A stretch of DNA of 64,000 nt, from NCBI GenBank assembly GCA_030765065.1, contig CM060990.1, forward strand, positions 9,671,501 through 9,735,500, in the 5' to 3' direction. The notes beneath the pieces are model-generated. The model was not told the origin of the DNA and did no database searches. It was given only the letters and a program-made list of their open reading frames with translations. Position numbers and translations under genes: made by a program. Of this stretch, positions 44,237 through 55,226 are shown piece by piece; within the stretch, counting starts at the first letter, position 1, and the number at the start of each line of letters is the position of its first letter. Origin of the DNA: Deroplatys truncata (lineage: Eukaryota > Arthropoda > Insecta > Mantodea > Mantidae).

Positions 44237-44389
44237 ATGCCACGTCACTTCCTGCCTTCCTTTTTACACAAGCATTACATTTCTATGCTCTTTTGTGTTT
44301 TCAACTTTCGTGTTAGTTACTTGACTGCTTCCATTCTCGTTCAAGGTATGATATTTAGTTTTTCTTTTCTGAAATCTTCTTGACCACGC

Positions 44390-45195
44390 GCGTCCGCCAT
44401 CTTGTTTACTTTTCACAACATCAAATCTCCTCGTCACCACCTGTTGCGTTCGGCATCTTTCGCATGTTGACCCTAACCTCAAATCTCTTCGTCCCTCGAT
44501 TTCTTGCCTCCGCCATCTTGTTTAGTTCCCATTTTCTCCACTACGCCTCCGCCATCTTGGTTTTAGTTGTCCACGTTTACCTCATATTTTTAACCTAGAC
44601 TTCCTGCCCCCGCCATCTTGTTTAATTCCCATTTTTACCACCGCGCCTCACATCTTCTCGTCCCCCACCATTGCCTTCGCCATCTTGGATTTTGTTCCCA
44701 TACTTACGTCTGTTTAACCTAACAATCTTAACCTCAAATCTCCTTGCCCCCACCTCTTGCGTCCGCCATGTTCACCACTAACCTCGAAATCTCCTCGTCC
44801 TTAGACTTCTTGTCTCCGCCATCTTGTTTAGTTCCCATTTTCGCCACCGCGCCTCACATCTCCTCGTCCTCACCATTGCCTTCGCCATCTTGGATTACGT
44901 TCCCATGCTTACGTCCTGTTTTAACCTAAAAATCTTAACCTCAAATCTCCTTATCCTCCTGTTGCGTCCGCCATCTTGTTTAGTTCTCATTTTGGCCACC
45001 GCATCTCCCTGTCGCCGACCCTCCGCCATTTTTAACCTCAAAATCTGCTCTTCTAAGCTCTTACTTCCGCCATTTTGTTTTAGTTCCCATTCTCACCACC
45101 GCGTCTCCTTACCCCCACCTCTTGCGTCCGCCATGTTGACCACTAACCTCGAAATCTCCTCGTCCTTAGACTTCTTGTCTCCGCCATCTTGTTTA
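44390..45195 (+). promoter_or_regulatory. Cluster of 13 CGCCAT(C/T/G)TT motifs (YY1/Pho-like)
   Basis: CGCCAT followed by CTT, TTT or GTT occurs near 44396, 44511, 44550, 44611, 44688, 44766, 44817, 44886, 44969, 45026, 45069, 45130 and 45181. It is usually preceded by TC/CC and followed by GTTTAGTTCCCAT. The core equals the YY1/Pleiohomeotic binding consensus. The spacing is irregular (about 35-115 bp), so this is not a simple tandem repeat, although partial duplications (44750-44850 against 45115-45210) contributed. Confidence 0.6.
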
Positions 45196-45409
45196 GTTCC
45201 CATTTTCGCCACCGCGTCTCATATCACCCCATCTCTCTATCCACTCAAAAAACTACCATCCAACGTTCAAAAACACCTAACCTGCTCTCCCCCTTCCTCA
45301 TATCCTCCCTTGTATACCCTTCCTCACCCACCTGCACCAATAGCCAACATCCCTTACCTATGACGTCGTCCTATTTCACTCCCCACGTCCAACTCATCCT
45401 CTCAACCAA

Positions 45410-45986
45410 CGCACGTGCGCGCCCGCCGCCCCAAACGCCGCCGAAAAAATTGCCCTCCTTCGCCTCCAATCCCTTCGCCTCCGTCGCCGCAACGCTTTCC
45501 AATACTTACACCTCCTCAGTACGTACACCTCCTCAAGACGTACCCTCCTTAGTACTTACACCTACTTAGCACCAGCGCCGCGCTTTTTTTTTTTGCAGCT
45601 TAATTCCCAAGTTCGCCGCTATGCCAGCATCGCGATGGTGAAGAAAAAACACCATTTTAGTTCGTAAAGTGTGACAACCAGTGTTATTCCATAGGTCAAA
45701 CCATCACACCATGGCCCATTTAGCTCCTAAGTTTGCCACATCGTGGACATTTCTTATATATTTAATTTTATCCATCATATTATGTTTGTATTTAATCCAT
45801 AAATAATAAAAACCATGTATCAGAAAGAATAAAGAAAGAAAAAAAATGTCCCGCTTATCCATCTGGATCGAACGCAATCCTGCCGCTTCAAATTTCCCGC
45901 CACTCGAGCGGATTAAAAGCGACACTAGCGCCCCTAGCGGCAGGATTAGCGTTAATCCATTTGTATAAGCAGGGACATACACTACT
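45410..45986 (-). repeat. Polinton right TIR
   Basis: Reverse complement of 29676-30235 with few differences. It carries one additional AGGTGTACGTACTGAGG-type unit and a longer A/T run (11 against 7). It ends in ACT at 45986, directly before the GACGCC target copy. Confidence 0.9.
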
Positions 45987-45992
45987 GACGCC
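45987..45992. repeat. Polinton right target-site duplication
   Basis: GACGCC, matching AACGCC at 29670-29675 in 5 of 6 bases. It continues directly into the satellite sequence CTGGTAACACATGAGC. Confidence 0.75.
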
Positions 45993-46770
45993 TGGTAACA
46001 CATGAGCTAAGCCAGACTTGCTATAATACACAAGTTTAAACGCAGGCGCCTGGTAACACATGAGCTAAAGGAGACTTGCTATAATACACAAGTTTAAACA
46101 CAGACGCCTGGTAACACATGAGCTAAGAGGAACATGCTATAATACACAAGTTTAAACACAGACGCCTGGTAACACATGAGCTAAGGGAGACCTGCTATAA
46201 TACATAAGTTTAAACACAGGCGCCTGGTAACACATGAGCTAAGAGGAACATGCTATAATACACAAGTTTAAACACAGACGCCTGGTAACACATGAGCTAA
46301 GAGGAACATGTTATAATACACAAGTTTAAACACAGTCGCCTGGTAACACATGAGCTAAGGGAGACTTGCTATAATACAGAAGTTTAAACACAGACGCCTG
46401 GTAACACATGAGCTAAGAGGAACGTGCTATAATACACAAGTTTAAACACAGACGCCTGGTAACACATGAGTCTAGCTATAATCCACAAGTTTAAACACAG
46501 CCGCCTGGTAACACATGAGCTAAGGAAGTCTTGCTATAATACACAAGTTTAAACACAGACGCCTGGTAACAGATGAGCTAAGGAAGGCTTGCTATAATCC
46601 ACAAGTTTAAACACAGACGCCTGGTAACACATGAGCTAAGGAGTCTTGCTATAATACACAAGTTAAAACACAGACGCCTGGTAACACATGAGCTAATGGA
46701 GTCCTGTTATAGCACACAAGTTTAAACACAGACGCCTGGTAACACATGAACTAAGGGAGTCCTGCTATAG
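45993..46770. repeat. 58-bp satellite array (right part)
   Basis: About 13 units of the same 58-bp family as 25105-29669, here in a variant form (GAGCTAAGGGAGACTTGCTA, TAATACACAAGTTTAAACAC, AGACGCCTGG). This matches the units on the immediate left of the Polinton (29560-29669) and not the homogeneous core. Confidence 0.9.
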
Positions 46771-48429
46771 TATATTTAAATACTATAGCAAATTTAGTAA
46801 CTTTAGTGTATCGTAAGTCAATTTTTTCCCTTGTGTTTGCTTAATCTTGCATCATATATGGCCTGTGCAATAGAGTAATAAAATTCATCTGTAACATAAT
46901 AATTCAGAAGGTAAAAGAGATATGGACCTAAAATTGAAAATCACTTAATGATTATGTAAAATAAGATTAAAAACAGATTTTCAGCGTGATTGCCAGACAG
47001 CTTTAGAAGGCCAGATTTTAATTGGGACACATCCCTAATGCTGTTATTGATAATACCGTATTATTAACGATATTATCATAAAAACTGTCGGTATACCCGG
47101 TATAGTAACGCATAGTTATGTACTCAATTATTTGTATGAATACCACTAGTATGACTACTACTGTTATTATCCTGATGAATATTATTACTATTGCTATTGG
47201 TATTAGTGTTGGTATTATTATTATTTCTCACTTATAAGTCTATTTATTTTCACTATTGCTAGTATTGGTGTATATTAGTGCGATTCCACGTAGTGAGTCA
47301 AAGTGATTGTGTTAACATTTGCACATGGAAATATTTGTGTTTCAGAACAACCTGGGGATACTGCTAGCATAATCTAACATAAAAAACAAACCGATGTGTA
47401 GGAGGGCAAAGTGATTGCTGCTGTTGCAACTGATACTATATTTATTAGCTTTCCTGCACCTATAATCTTATAAAGGGAATCATCGTTTTGTTTTCTATTT
47501 TTTTCTATTTCGTTTTGTTTGTTTTGCTATTTTTGTCCTTTCTTTTCGTCCCTTTCTACTCGAATCACCGATCTCGGTGATGTGCAATTATCCCCTCATT
47601 TGTGCAGTGACAGATTAAGCAATTCTTTGGCATAGTACCGTAGTGCCATCTCGGTCTGAACATGAAAATGGCAGGTGCAACCTATCTTATGGTATATTGA
47701 TTCTCAGAACATACGAGTTAGAATTAAGAACACATGGGGTTAGAGGTTGCTCATATAACCGCTACCACCGGCCATTCAGTCAAGCAGACTATTAAATAGT
47801 GACTACACTCTTGGTAATATTATTCTAATCGTGCACTCACACTGACTAGAACACCTACTACTGTTACTTACAATAAAAGTACCAATGTAATGTTTATATA
47901 TGGGCCATCGAAGAGTAACGCAGGAAGATAAACATACTAAGTTATTAATATATTCGTAAGTTAATAATAAAATTCATAAGAATTAATATTACGCTTAGAT
48001 TCAAATTATTCTCTCACTGAATAATTTTGGTATGTTAACTGATTATAATGGTACTGAATTAAGCATAGATTTAAGCTACACATAATAACAGGATAAAACG
48101 ATGCTCAAAAGCAGACATATTAATAAAATAATATCACAGGGACTTAGGAATTTACGAATTATCAAGAAGTACTAATCATGCATGAAATGAAGATGCATAT
48201 AATTGGGATTTATATTTTATATGCAAACGCGAATGATAATAAGTTCTCTTGTATGACGTGTAGTAGGGGTATAAACGTGAAACATGCACGAGTAATTCCT
48301 TACTCTTGGAAACCTGTGTTCCGTCTCACTATAATTTACCGGTGATGTCTGCTGTACCACCACATGGAGTCCATGAAATATATGCAATTGCTTAGTTGTT
48401 TTGCCTTTTTTCGAATCGGTGTGAATAGT
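46771..48429. other. AT-rich noncoding stretch
   Basis: I see no gene. ATT/TAT-rich runs at about 47040-47270. It may include the 3' LTR region of the following gypsy remnant, but I could not match a long repeat to the other side. Confidence 0.3.
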
Positions 48430-48433
48430 TTCA

Positions 48434-48832
48434 CTAGCTGTCCTGGGTTAAACTTAAGCGCGCGTCTTTTTCCATCAGAAATGCTTTTATCTTTAACCTG
48501 TCAACCGTAATATCATCCTTCGCAATTTCGCGAGCCTTTTGGATAGGAATGTGAGTCTCTTTTACAAAGAGATTATCAGTAGTGTGCTTTAACCAAACTT
48601 CTTCAGGTAAGGTCGGATTCCGACCATAAATCAAAAAGAAAGGCAACTTTCCTGTCGATTCCTGTCGGTTAGTGTTATACGCAGAAACTAAATGCGATGC
48701 CGCAACATCCCAATCATCCTGTGTGGTGGAAGTGTAATTAGAAGTCAAGTAAATATGTGCTTGGTTAGTTCTTTCACATAGTCCATTACAGGCCAGATGA
48801 TGGGCTGTAGTGAACATGGATTTAATCTCCAT
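48434..48832 (-). pseudogene. gypsy integrase, 3' part of core
   Basis: HHLACNGLCERTNQ holds the region of the catalytic glutamate (CERTNQ). VSAYNTNRQESTGKLPFFLI and YGRNPTLPEE are the standard downstream landmarks. The upstream DDE aspartates are not in an open frame. Confidence 0.75.
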
Positions 48833-49331
48833 GGATGATAACAGATGTCGTATAACCTCACTGAGGGGTACTGCACCTCAATCCGATAACAACATTGCGG
48901 GCGCTCCAAGTAGACATTTTATTTTCTCCAAGATAAATTGAGCCACACTTTGGAATTGGTTTCTTCCGCCCAGCTACTGGCATACTCGGCCCCGAATATT
49001 TGCATCGTAGCACCTAACTAGGATTTGTGAATTAGTCCGATTAAGTCTAATCCTATCTCTCCCCAATATGATTAACTGGGATTGGCTGAAGAAATCCAAC
49101 TGACAACGTTTTTACGAACTTTGTGGGATTTGCATCTGGGACGTCCTTTCACGTATTTCTCAAGATCTTTCCGCATTCCTATTCCATAATACCGGGTATT
49201 GATTTTAGTAAAGGTTTTCATGAAGCCAAAATGAGCAAACAATAGATCATCGTGCCAGTAAAATTAAGTTTCCTGTTTCAAGAATTCCGGAATAACTAAC
49301 AAGTGCAGTGACCCCGTTACTCCTGCGTTTT

Positions 49332-49523
49332 TCATATAGGAGTACTTTCCAAAAGTAAAATTACACCTGATTTCAGGATGTAGGAGGCTGCTTTCGGCTG
49401 TAATTTTGGGGCTCCTGCCTCTGGATTTTCTAATACCAGGATTATAGGTTTTAACTGAAGATCAATTTGTTCCTTCTGCGCTATCTCTAACGGAGATAGG
49501 AGGCAAGTTATTAATTCATCCAT
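49332..49523 (-). pseudogene. gypsy pre-integrase spacer fragment
   Basis: The frame contains EIAQKEQIDLQLKPIILVLE, the kind of segment found between RNase H and integrase in gypsy polyproteins. The neighbouring zinc-binding part is broken. Confidence 0.5.
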
Positions 49524-49836
49524 CTGAACGAGTACTTACGATTTAGGTTCATATACAGGACATCGTGACTGTGCATCTGCATCTAAATGCTTCACACCAG
49601 ATTTATGTACAATGGTGTAGTCGTATTCTTGTAGTTTCAACATCCATTCGCTAATCTGCCTGTGACATACTTTAGATTTTGCAGGTAGCATAGAGCATGA
49701 TGGTCACTCACAATATTTACAGGGTAACCATAAATGTGTGGCTTAAAATGCCTTTAGCCATATTCTATTGCGAGTAGTTCCAGCTCAGATATGCTGTAGT
49801 TTTTCTCGTACTTATTGAATGACCTGGAAGAAAGGG

Positions 49837-50097
49837 CTATTTGATGAAGTTCCCCATCCGTCTTCTACAGGAGCGCGCAGCCAACGCCCACACTACTAGC
49901 GTCAGTGCGCAATTCGTGTAGGCTCCCGGACGATGGTGGGCTAACAGAAGTGCTGTCGTCAGTAGACGTTTGAGCGTATCAAAGGAATCTTGGTGGCTTT
50001 GCAACCATTCAGACTCTTGGTTCTTTCGCGTAGGGTCGTGCAGTGGTTGAACAAATGAGGCGAAATTTGATACGAAACATCTATAGAAATTGAACAA
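49837..50097 (-). pseudogene. gypsy RT/RNase H connection fragment
   Basis: NFYRCFVSNFASFVQPLHD and SFDTLKRLLTTALLLAH match the region after the RT thumb. The RNase H active-site segment follows in a shifted frame. Confidence 0.7.
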
Positions 50098-50328
50098 TCA
50101 CAATACTCTGCGTACATCTTTTACTTTTTTAGGTATCGATAGGTTGGTAATAGCTCCAACTTTGTTTGTACCTGATTAAATGTCATTCACCGACACTTCT
50201 AAACATAGGAGTACAATACGAGACATGACGTAAATACATTTGTTGGACTTTAATTTAAAATTGTGATTGTAACCTCGCAAATATCTCTTCCAAATTATTT
50301 AGTAGCTCTGCAAGTGTTGATGCAAACA

Positions 50329-51036
50329 TCACAATGTTATCAAGATATACGAAGGCTTTTTGTATCTGAGATCGATCAGCAGCTTACTAATTGCTCTAGT
50401 AAAGAACCTTGGAGCATTAACTAGGCCATGAGACATCCGGTTGAATTCCAGTTCTCCATCCGGCATGACGAAAGAAGTACGTCTTTTACTGTTTTCCGCT
50501 ACTGAAACTTGGAAGTATGTACTCAATAAATCTAGAGTACAATACCAGCGCGACTTTCCTAGATAGTTCAATAAGTCATCTGTGAATGGCAAAGGATAAG
50601 AAGAGGCAACTGTAACCGCGTTCAACTTCCGGTAGTCTACACAAAACCGGAAGGGTTATTCTTCTTTTTAACCAAAATTATTGGGGAGGTCCACGGGCTG
50701 TGTGACACCCGTTGTTGGGATTGTAGCACCTCCCGCTTAGCTTGTAATACACTATAGGGTCTTTGCTTTATAGGTTTATTATCTGTTACCTCGGCTTGGA
50801 AGTCCCATGTCAATGGTGCCTAGCTTATGTAATTTGGTAGCAAAAATATTCCGGTACCGCCGTAGTAATATATACAATTGAATATGCGGAACTCGTGTAA
50901 GTTGACAATTAACGTTAACTTTGATGTCCTCAATATCAATTGCGTGCGACTCTGCAGCCGACCAGTTTGATGACTGTACTAAAGCAACTTCGTATGCATT
51001 AACAAGGGTTGTTCCCGAAAAAATTCTTGGGCTCAA
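50329..51036 (-). pseudogene. gypsy reverse transcriptase fragments
   Basis: The 51036-50779 frame carries the pre-RT region (LLRRYRNIFATKLHKLGTID). The 50625-50329 frame carries YPLPFTDDLLNYLGKSRWY, CTLDLLSTYFQV and FNRMSHGLVNAPRFF. The metal-binding motif downstream is in another phase and reads YLDN instead of YxDD. The domain is inactive. Confidence 0.75.
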
Positions 51037-51132
51037 CCGTGTTATTATGTACAGGAATTACACATTCCTTATTAGCTACACAAAGTACCGGTGTATCTTG
51101 ATGTTCTGCTTTTGTATTATTCGGGTATTCGA

Positions 51133-51663
51133 TTATAAAGGGACTCTACCCATTATGCTAGGTGGCAGATAGACATTAACATGTAGATATGTAAACGGAG
51201 CAATTTTGATATCTTGCGCACAAGAAGCTTTGTACTGTTTGTCCGATTCATCATCCGGTTCTATAGTGATCTGTGCCAATGGGCAATCTACCTTTTCGCT
51301 ACACTCTAAAGTGAGTTTGCGGCTGTAGGGGAGGCGGAGTGTGACCGTAAATGATGCTAAATCAATAATTGCCTTATACCGGTTCAGGAAATCCATCCCC
51401 CATAGGAGGTGATGTCCAGATTCCTTTACTACAAGAACGTCTTCAGAAAAATGGACCCCCTCAATTTGAACTCCAAGGGTTGTAGCGTAACTAACGTCCG
51501 GTAGTTTGTTAATTGCTGTACGCAATATAAAAGTTTTCGGTACAGCGTAAGTAGAAGTGATCACAAAGCTTTCGTGCAGAATACTAGCAGCACTTCCAGT
51601 TTCAAACACAGCATTAAAGGGTACGTTGTTAAATAAGCTATCCCTAATTATGAGTGCACTCAC
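51133..51663 (-). pseudogene. gypsy aspartic protease region
   Basis: NAVFETGSAASIL occupies the active-site position, with Glu in place of the catalytic Asp of the D(T/S)G motif. The flap and C-terminal landmark LLWGMDFLNRYKAIIDL is preserved. The frame is open but catalysis is unlikely. Confidence 0.7.
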
Positions 51664-52086
51664 CGGATGGATAAGTGATGTATATTGTTGTATGACAAGT
51701 AATGGGCGTCACGAAATTTGCTCCCGTGACGTTACTGGCCCGTTTGGGGGGGGGGATCTGCCTCTTTCTGCAATTTAACGCTATATGACCCGGTCTGCGG
51801 CAAATGAAGTAAATGAGGCGACCGTCCCGCGCACGGCCATCAGAATTGGGTCCCCGTCAGGCTCCATGGGTTTGGATACTGGTAACGCCTCGTAAGTTAA
51901 ATTGTCTTGTGGAATAAAATTACCGTGATTGCTGAAAGTAACCCGATTACTACTCTATCCTCTCAGGAGATTTCGCTGTCCCTGGTTGCGAGGTCCGCTA
52001 GCGGTCTGGTTGCGACCTAACTGCAGTTCTTGCAGCTGCTTTTGCAGGCCTCGAACTTCCTACGTTAAGTTCGCTAGGAGGTCCTC

Positions 52087-52693
52087 TTACTCACGATGGA
52101 CACCAGGTTTAGTGTGGGTTCCTGGACGAGGACTACCCGCAACTTCTATGCAGTGTACAAAACTCGTTAGGTGTTTTACTGTATGAGGATCCGCTGGGAG
52201 AACCTGTTCTAGTAGAGATGGTTTCAGCCCTCGCATAACATTGCGTATGCGTTCGCGCAATGACAATAGCGGATTTACTTGGTCACATTTCAAGACATAT
52301 TCATGAGCTGCAGGCACGAACGCAGCCTTTAGGATGGTCTTCAATTCAGCCCACCCATGATTAATGTGCCTAGGAGGGAATGTTTTGAACCAATTCGCAG
52401 CTGGTTCCCTGAAATAGCAGGGTAAACACTGATTTTTGCAGTTTACGTCCCAGCCATTTGCTGCCGCAATTGTTTACTGGTTATAAAGTTACTTGAATGC
52501 ATCTTGCCTGGTGTAACTTAAAAATTCTTGGATGTATGAAAGGACTGGCACACTTTACTGAGGTGAGATATTGTTTCGTATTTGTCTGATCACGGGCCGC
52601 AGGTCCAATAACTTGAGAGTTAGTAGTGGCCATGGTGATATTTTCTAGTGGCGAACTAGAACTTGATCTCAACGGAGGTGTAGGGGATTGCAA
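52087..52693 (-). pseudogene. gypsy gag fragments
   Basis: The 52344-52087 frame contains KAAFVPAAHEYVLKCDQ and RIRNVMRGLKPSLLEQVL, as in retrotransposon gag proteins. The 52693-52481 frame is a possible N-terminus (MATTNSQVIGPA). A CCHC knuckle near 51780 reads YFICRRPGHIALNC, with Tyr replacing the first Cys. Confidence 0.6.
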
Positions 52694-52902
52694 GATGATG
52701 TCAACTTCAACTAAACCCCTACGTTAAGGCTTCTGCATTTAATTGGAAAGTAGTACAGTGGTTTTGTATTGCGGATCCTATGACTACTTCTTGTCGGAAT
52801 CTTGGCCATGGACTAATACGAGTCAGCTAAGTCAGAAGATATTACCTGGATACCATTTACAGCATTATTATAAGTTTGCAAATTACCATCTAAGCTTGTT
52901 GA

Positions 52903-53108
52903 CATTAACTAAAGAATTAATTGTTCTTTCACACAAGCCGTGTGTTGGACAGGGTTGGAAAGGTAGAATCAGATGACTGAAAAATTCAATGCCATAGCCG
53001 GGATTTGAACCACGGATCTCCCGGTCTCCGTCCGGTTGCTCTAACCACTGAGCTACCATGGCAACATGCCGACACGACATTAAATTCTCCAGCATTAACT
53101 AAAGAGTT
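52903..53108 (-). repeat. tRNA-derived SINE, family B, intact copy with target duplications
   Basis: The SINE body (52919-53092, minus strand) has an excellent A box (TAGCTCAGTGGTTAGAGC) and B box (GTGGTTCAAATCCCGG), then the tail TTGAATTTTTCAGTCATCTG to GTGTGAAAGAACAATTAATT. It is flanked by CATTAACTAAAGAATT (52903-52918) and CATTAACTAAAGAGTT (53093-53108), a 16-bp target duplication with one mismatch. It lies just upstream of the gypsy gag remnant. Confidence 0.85.
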
Positions 53109-55226
53109 TACGAATTTCAATACTGGTGGGACCGTGTCTCTAATATGGTGTTAGCAAATCCATTTATCTTAGAAGAATGAGGAACCACTATAAGTACATC
53201 AACTAACAGCCCATATAACCCCCTTACACGTAAAAGTAGATAACAAAGACAACGAAGCGTCATAGGGGCTCAGAGGATGAGTCTCGTTGTGGCTGTATCC
53301 CATCTCATAGCTTACCACAAGTGCTACAACAAACAAGAGACGTCAAAGATATACACAGATAAAAGAATAGGAAAGTGCGGGAACGAGTAGAGACAAATTT
53401 GATTCTAACCGGATTGCTCATTTATTAGGGTCTATAGTTATTGCATTAGTATCTTACATGCCCCTACTTACTAGGGTTTACCATAGATCCCAAAACACTG
53501 GATCAAGTTTGAAGATACTTTGCATAACTCTTGAAAAGACTTAGAAATGTAACAACTGATCGTTTAAATAGGGTGAGTTTCATACTCAGGACTTACCTTG
53601 GGAGAGATGTTGCGTAGCTTTTGAGAGTAGCATCGTGCAGGGTGCTGAACCGGAGAATAGGAAGTGAATTCTAAGCTCTTTATATAGTTATTTTCTGCCT
53701 AGGGGGATATCGACAATCCTACCATAAGCTTTACCAACTAGGGCATGCCAACGCCCTAGGCTTGAGTTGTAACAGCCAATAGCAATGGAGTATTCAAATT
53801 GTTGCAGAACATTCCTAGTGACGCATGATAGCTCAGGGTACAGCTTAATGCTGCGAAAGTCTGCACGTAGCCCCCAGAAACTGATGTCATGGTAAAATCC
53901 ATTGAGATTGTCATAGGAGGTACTTACCAACATTGTTCCCGTTACATGTTAAAAGCTATTACAATCCATATGTCAAGAAAGACTATGAAATACAGAAATA
54001 TATTATTTATATAAGAATATATGACTTTCCCCGAAATAAAGAAGTGTCCGAACATTAACATGTACCTTTGCACCCCTCAACACCTTACGTGACAAGGAAA
54101 TCGCCCAATAAGTCACAAGTTGCAACAGATCCGTATGGTAAAACATGAGCTGAGGAAATCGTCCTGTAATCCACAAATTGAGACACAACCATTCCTCAAG
54201 GTCACAACGAATGTAATACATGTTCCCTCGGAAACTTTATTTTATGTGATCATTGCCGTATTTTAAGTTGTGAGCTCGATATTTATAAGCGTTCCTACTT
54301 GTATTTATTCGCCCAATCATTATGTGATGATTCAGCTAATTTACTTTCAAATTTAGGATGAAACTTTACACTGTTTCGTTTATGGCAGACTCTATGATTA
54401 TTGTTACACACGTGGACGTAAATTTCCGTTCCGTAAGGAACCCTTTGTGTCTTGCAACAGGGGATTTCTCTCTAACACACGGATTAGCGTTGCAATTGAC
54501 TTATTTCCTTTTAAACATTCGCCAGTGAATCTATCTGAAGTATTACATGTAAGAAAAGTTATGTTTTGGACGACTTAAGATTTTTTCGTTGCATACGAAA
54601 TACAGGACATCGAATACGGTTTTCCACTACGAATTTACTGTAAAGAAAACGTAAGTTTTTCAACCCAGCAACAGAAACGTTCACAGTAATGACATTCTCT
54701 ACAGACTTGTCAACTCTTCTCTCCTAACATTAGCAACAAATCCACAGAAACCTTATGTTGTAGATTACACGTGTTTTTTTCTATCAAATCTAAATTAATT
54801 TCGACAAATGGTGTGTGATAGTAACACTTTTGAATACGTCGATAAATATTTATTTCAAATAAAATTCGACTGGCTCTGTACATCATCACCTCCATGGAGC
54901 GTTTTCCCATTAAAGAGATAAACAGATTAACTCTGTATTTTCAATGGCAATAATGGAGTAATTTACTGATTCCTAATCTACTTAATTAGTCGGAAACTGA
55001 AAGAGCTGGCGTGCATATTGAAAGCTTGAAGGCCGAAACTCTCCCGTTAGTACTTCACATAAGCAGTTTATTAGCTATTTTAATACAGGATGGCCCACAA
55101 AAAGAAAGTAAGATGTAATGGTGCTGTTCACAAATGGGTTTTGACGTACGGCGTCAAAAGCAAATTCATGAACATTTCTATCATTGGAAAACTAAATCAA
55201 TAAAACATAATGTAGAAAATGGCAGA
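53109..55226. other. AT-rich noncoding stretch with a solitary 58-bp satellite piece
   Basis: I find no gene. About 54105-54205 holds roughly one and a half units of the 58-bp satellite (AACATGAGCTGAGGAAATCG, TCCTGTAATCCACAA). The region 53110-53960 may contain the 5' LTR of the gypsy element, but no LTR pair was established. Confidence 0.4.
54105..54205. repeat. Isolated 58-bp satellite units
   Basis: GAGGAAATCGTCCTGTAATC and the following CACAAATTGAGACACAACC match the 25-29 kb array. This shows dispersal of the satellite about 7 kb from the right array. Confidence 0.65.

Larger units (their letters stand above)
43103..45409. promoter_or_regulatory. Polinton noncoding region between polymerase gene and right TIR
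   Basis: I find no convincing gene in these 2.3 kb. The frames at 43252-43533, 44066-44383 and 44824-45363 are low-complexity or repeat-derived. It holds three degenerate GTTTTGGTAnnGGGTTT repeats (about 43835, 43920, 44080), a CCAAT cluster and a YY1/Pho-like motif cluster. A plus-strand donor-like GAGGTAAGTA at about 43770 hints at rightward transcription. A control or replication region is an inference. Confidence 0.5.
29676..45986 (-). mobile_element. Polinton/Maverick element, 16.3 kb, complete ends but many broken genes
   Basis: The element is bounded by inverted repeats that start AGTAGTGTATGTCCCTGC at both ends and by a 6-bp target duplication. It carries the Polinton hallmark set on the minus strand: protein-primed family B DNA polymerase, retroviral-type chromodomain integrase, FtsK/HerA-type packaging ATPase, adenain-like protease, and major and minor capsid genes. 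Accessory genes are also present. Lesions are noted gene by gene. The polymerase lies nearest the right TIR and the small accessory genes nearest the left TIR. It sits inside the 58-bp satellite. A gene set with capsid and packaging functions implies a virus-like ancestry or life stage (family knowledge). Confidence 0.95.
48430..52700 (-). mobile_element. Decayed Ty3/gypsy LTR retrotransposon
   Basis: On the minus strand the domains run in gypsy order: gag (52693-52087), zinc knuckle (about 51780), protease (51663-51133), reverse transcriptase (51036-50329), RNase H region (50097-49837), pre-integrase spacer (49523-49332) and integrase (48832-48434). Each lies in a separate short frame, with stops and shifts between them. 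No env frame and no matching LTR pair were recognised. Confidence 0.8.

Noticed and set aside
44824-45569. Plus-strand frames of 179 and 126 codons
   Set aside because: They run through the CGCCATCTTG repeats and into the TIR. The composition is low-complexity Pro/Ser/Leu.
52990-53075. Functional tRNA gene
   Set aside because: The A and B boxes are good, but the sequence continues into a SINE tail and the whole is flanked by a SINE target duplication.
46771-54000. LTR pair for the gypsy element
   Set aside because: I looked for long direct repeats flanking 48.4-52.7 kb and saw none that I could support.
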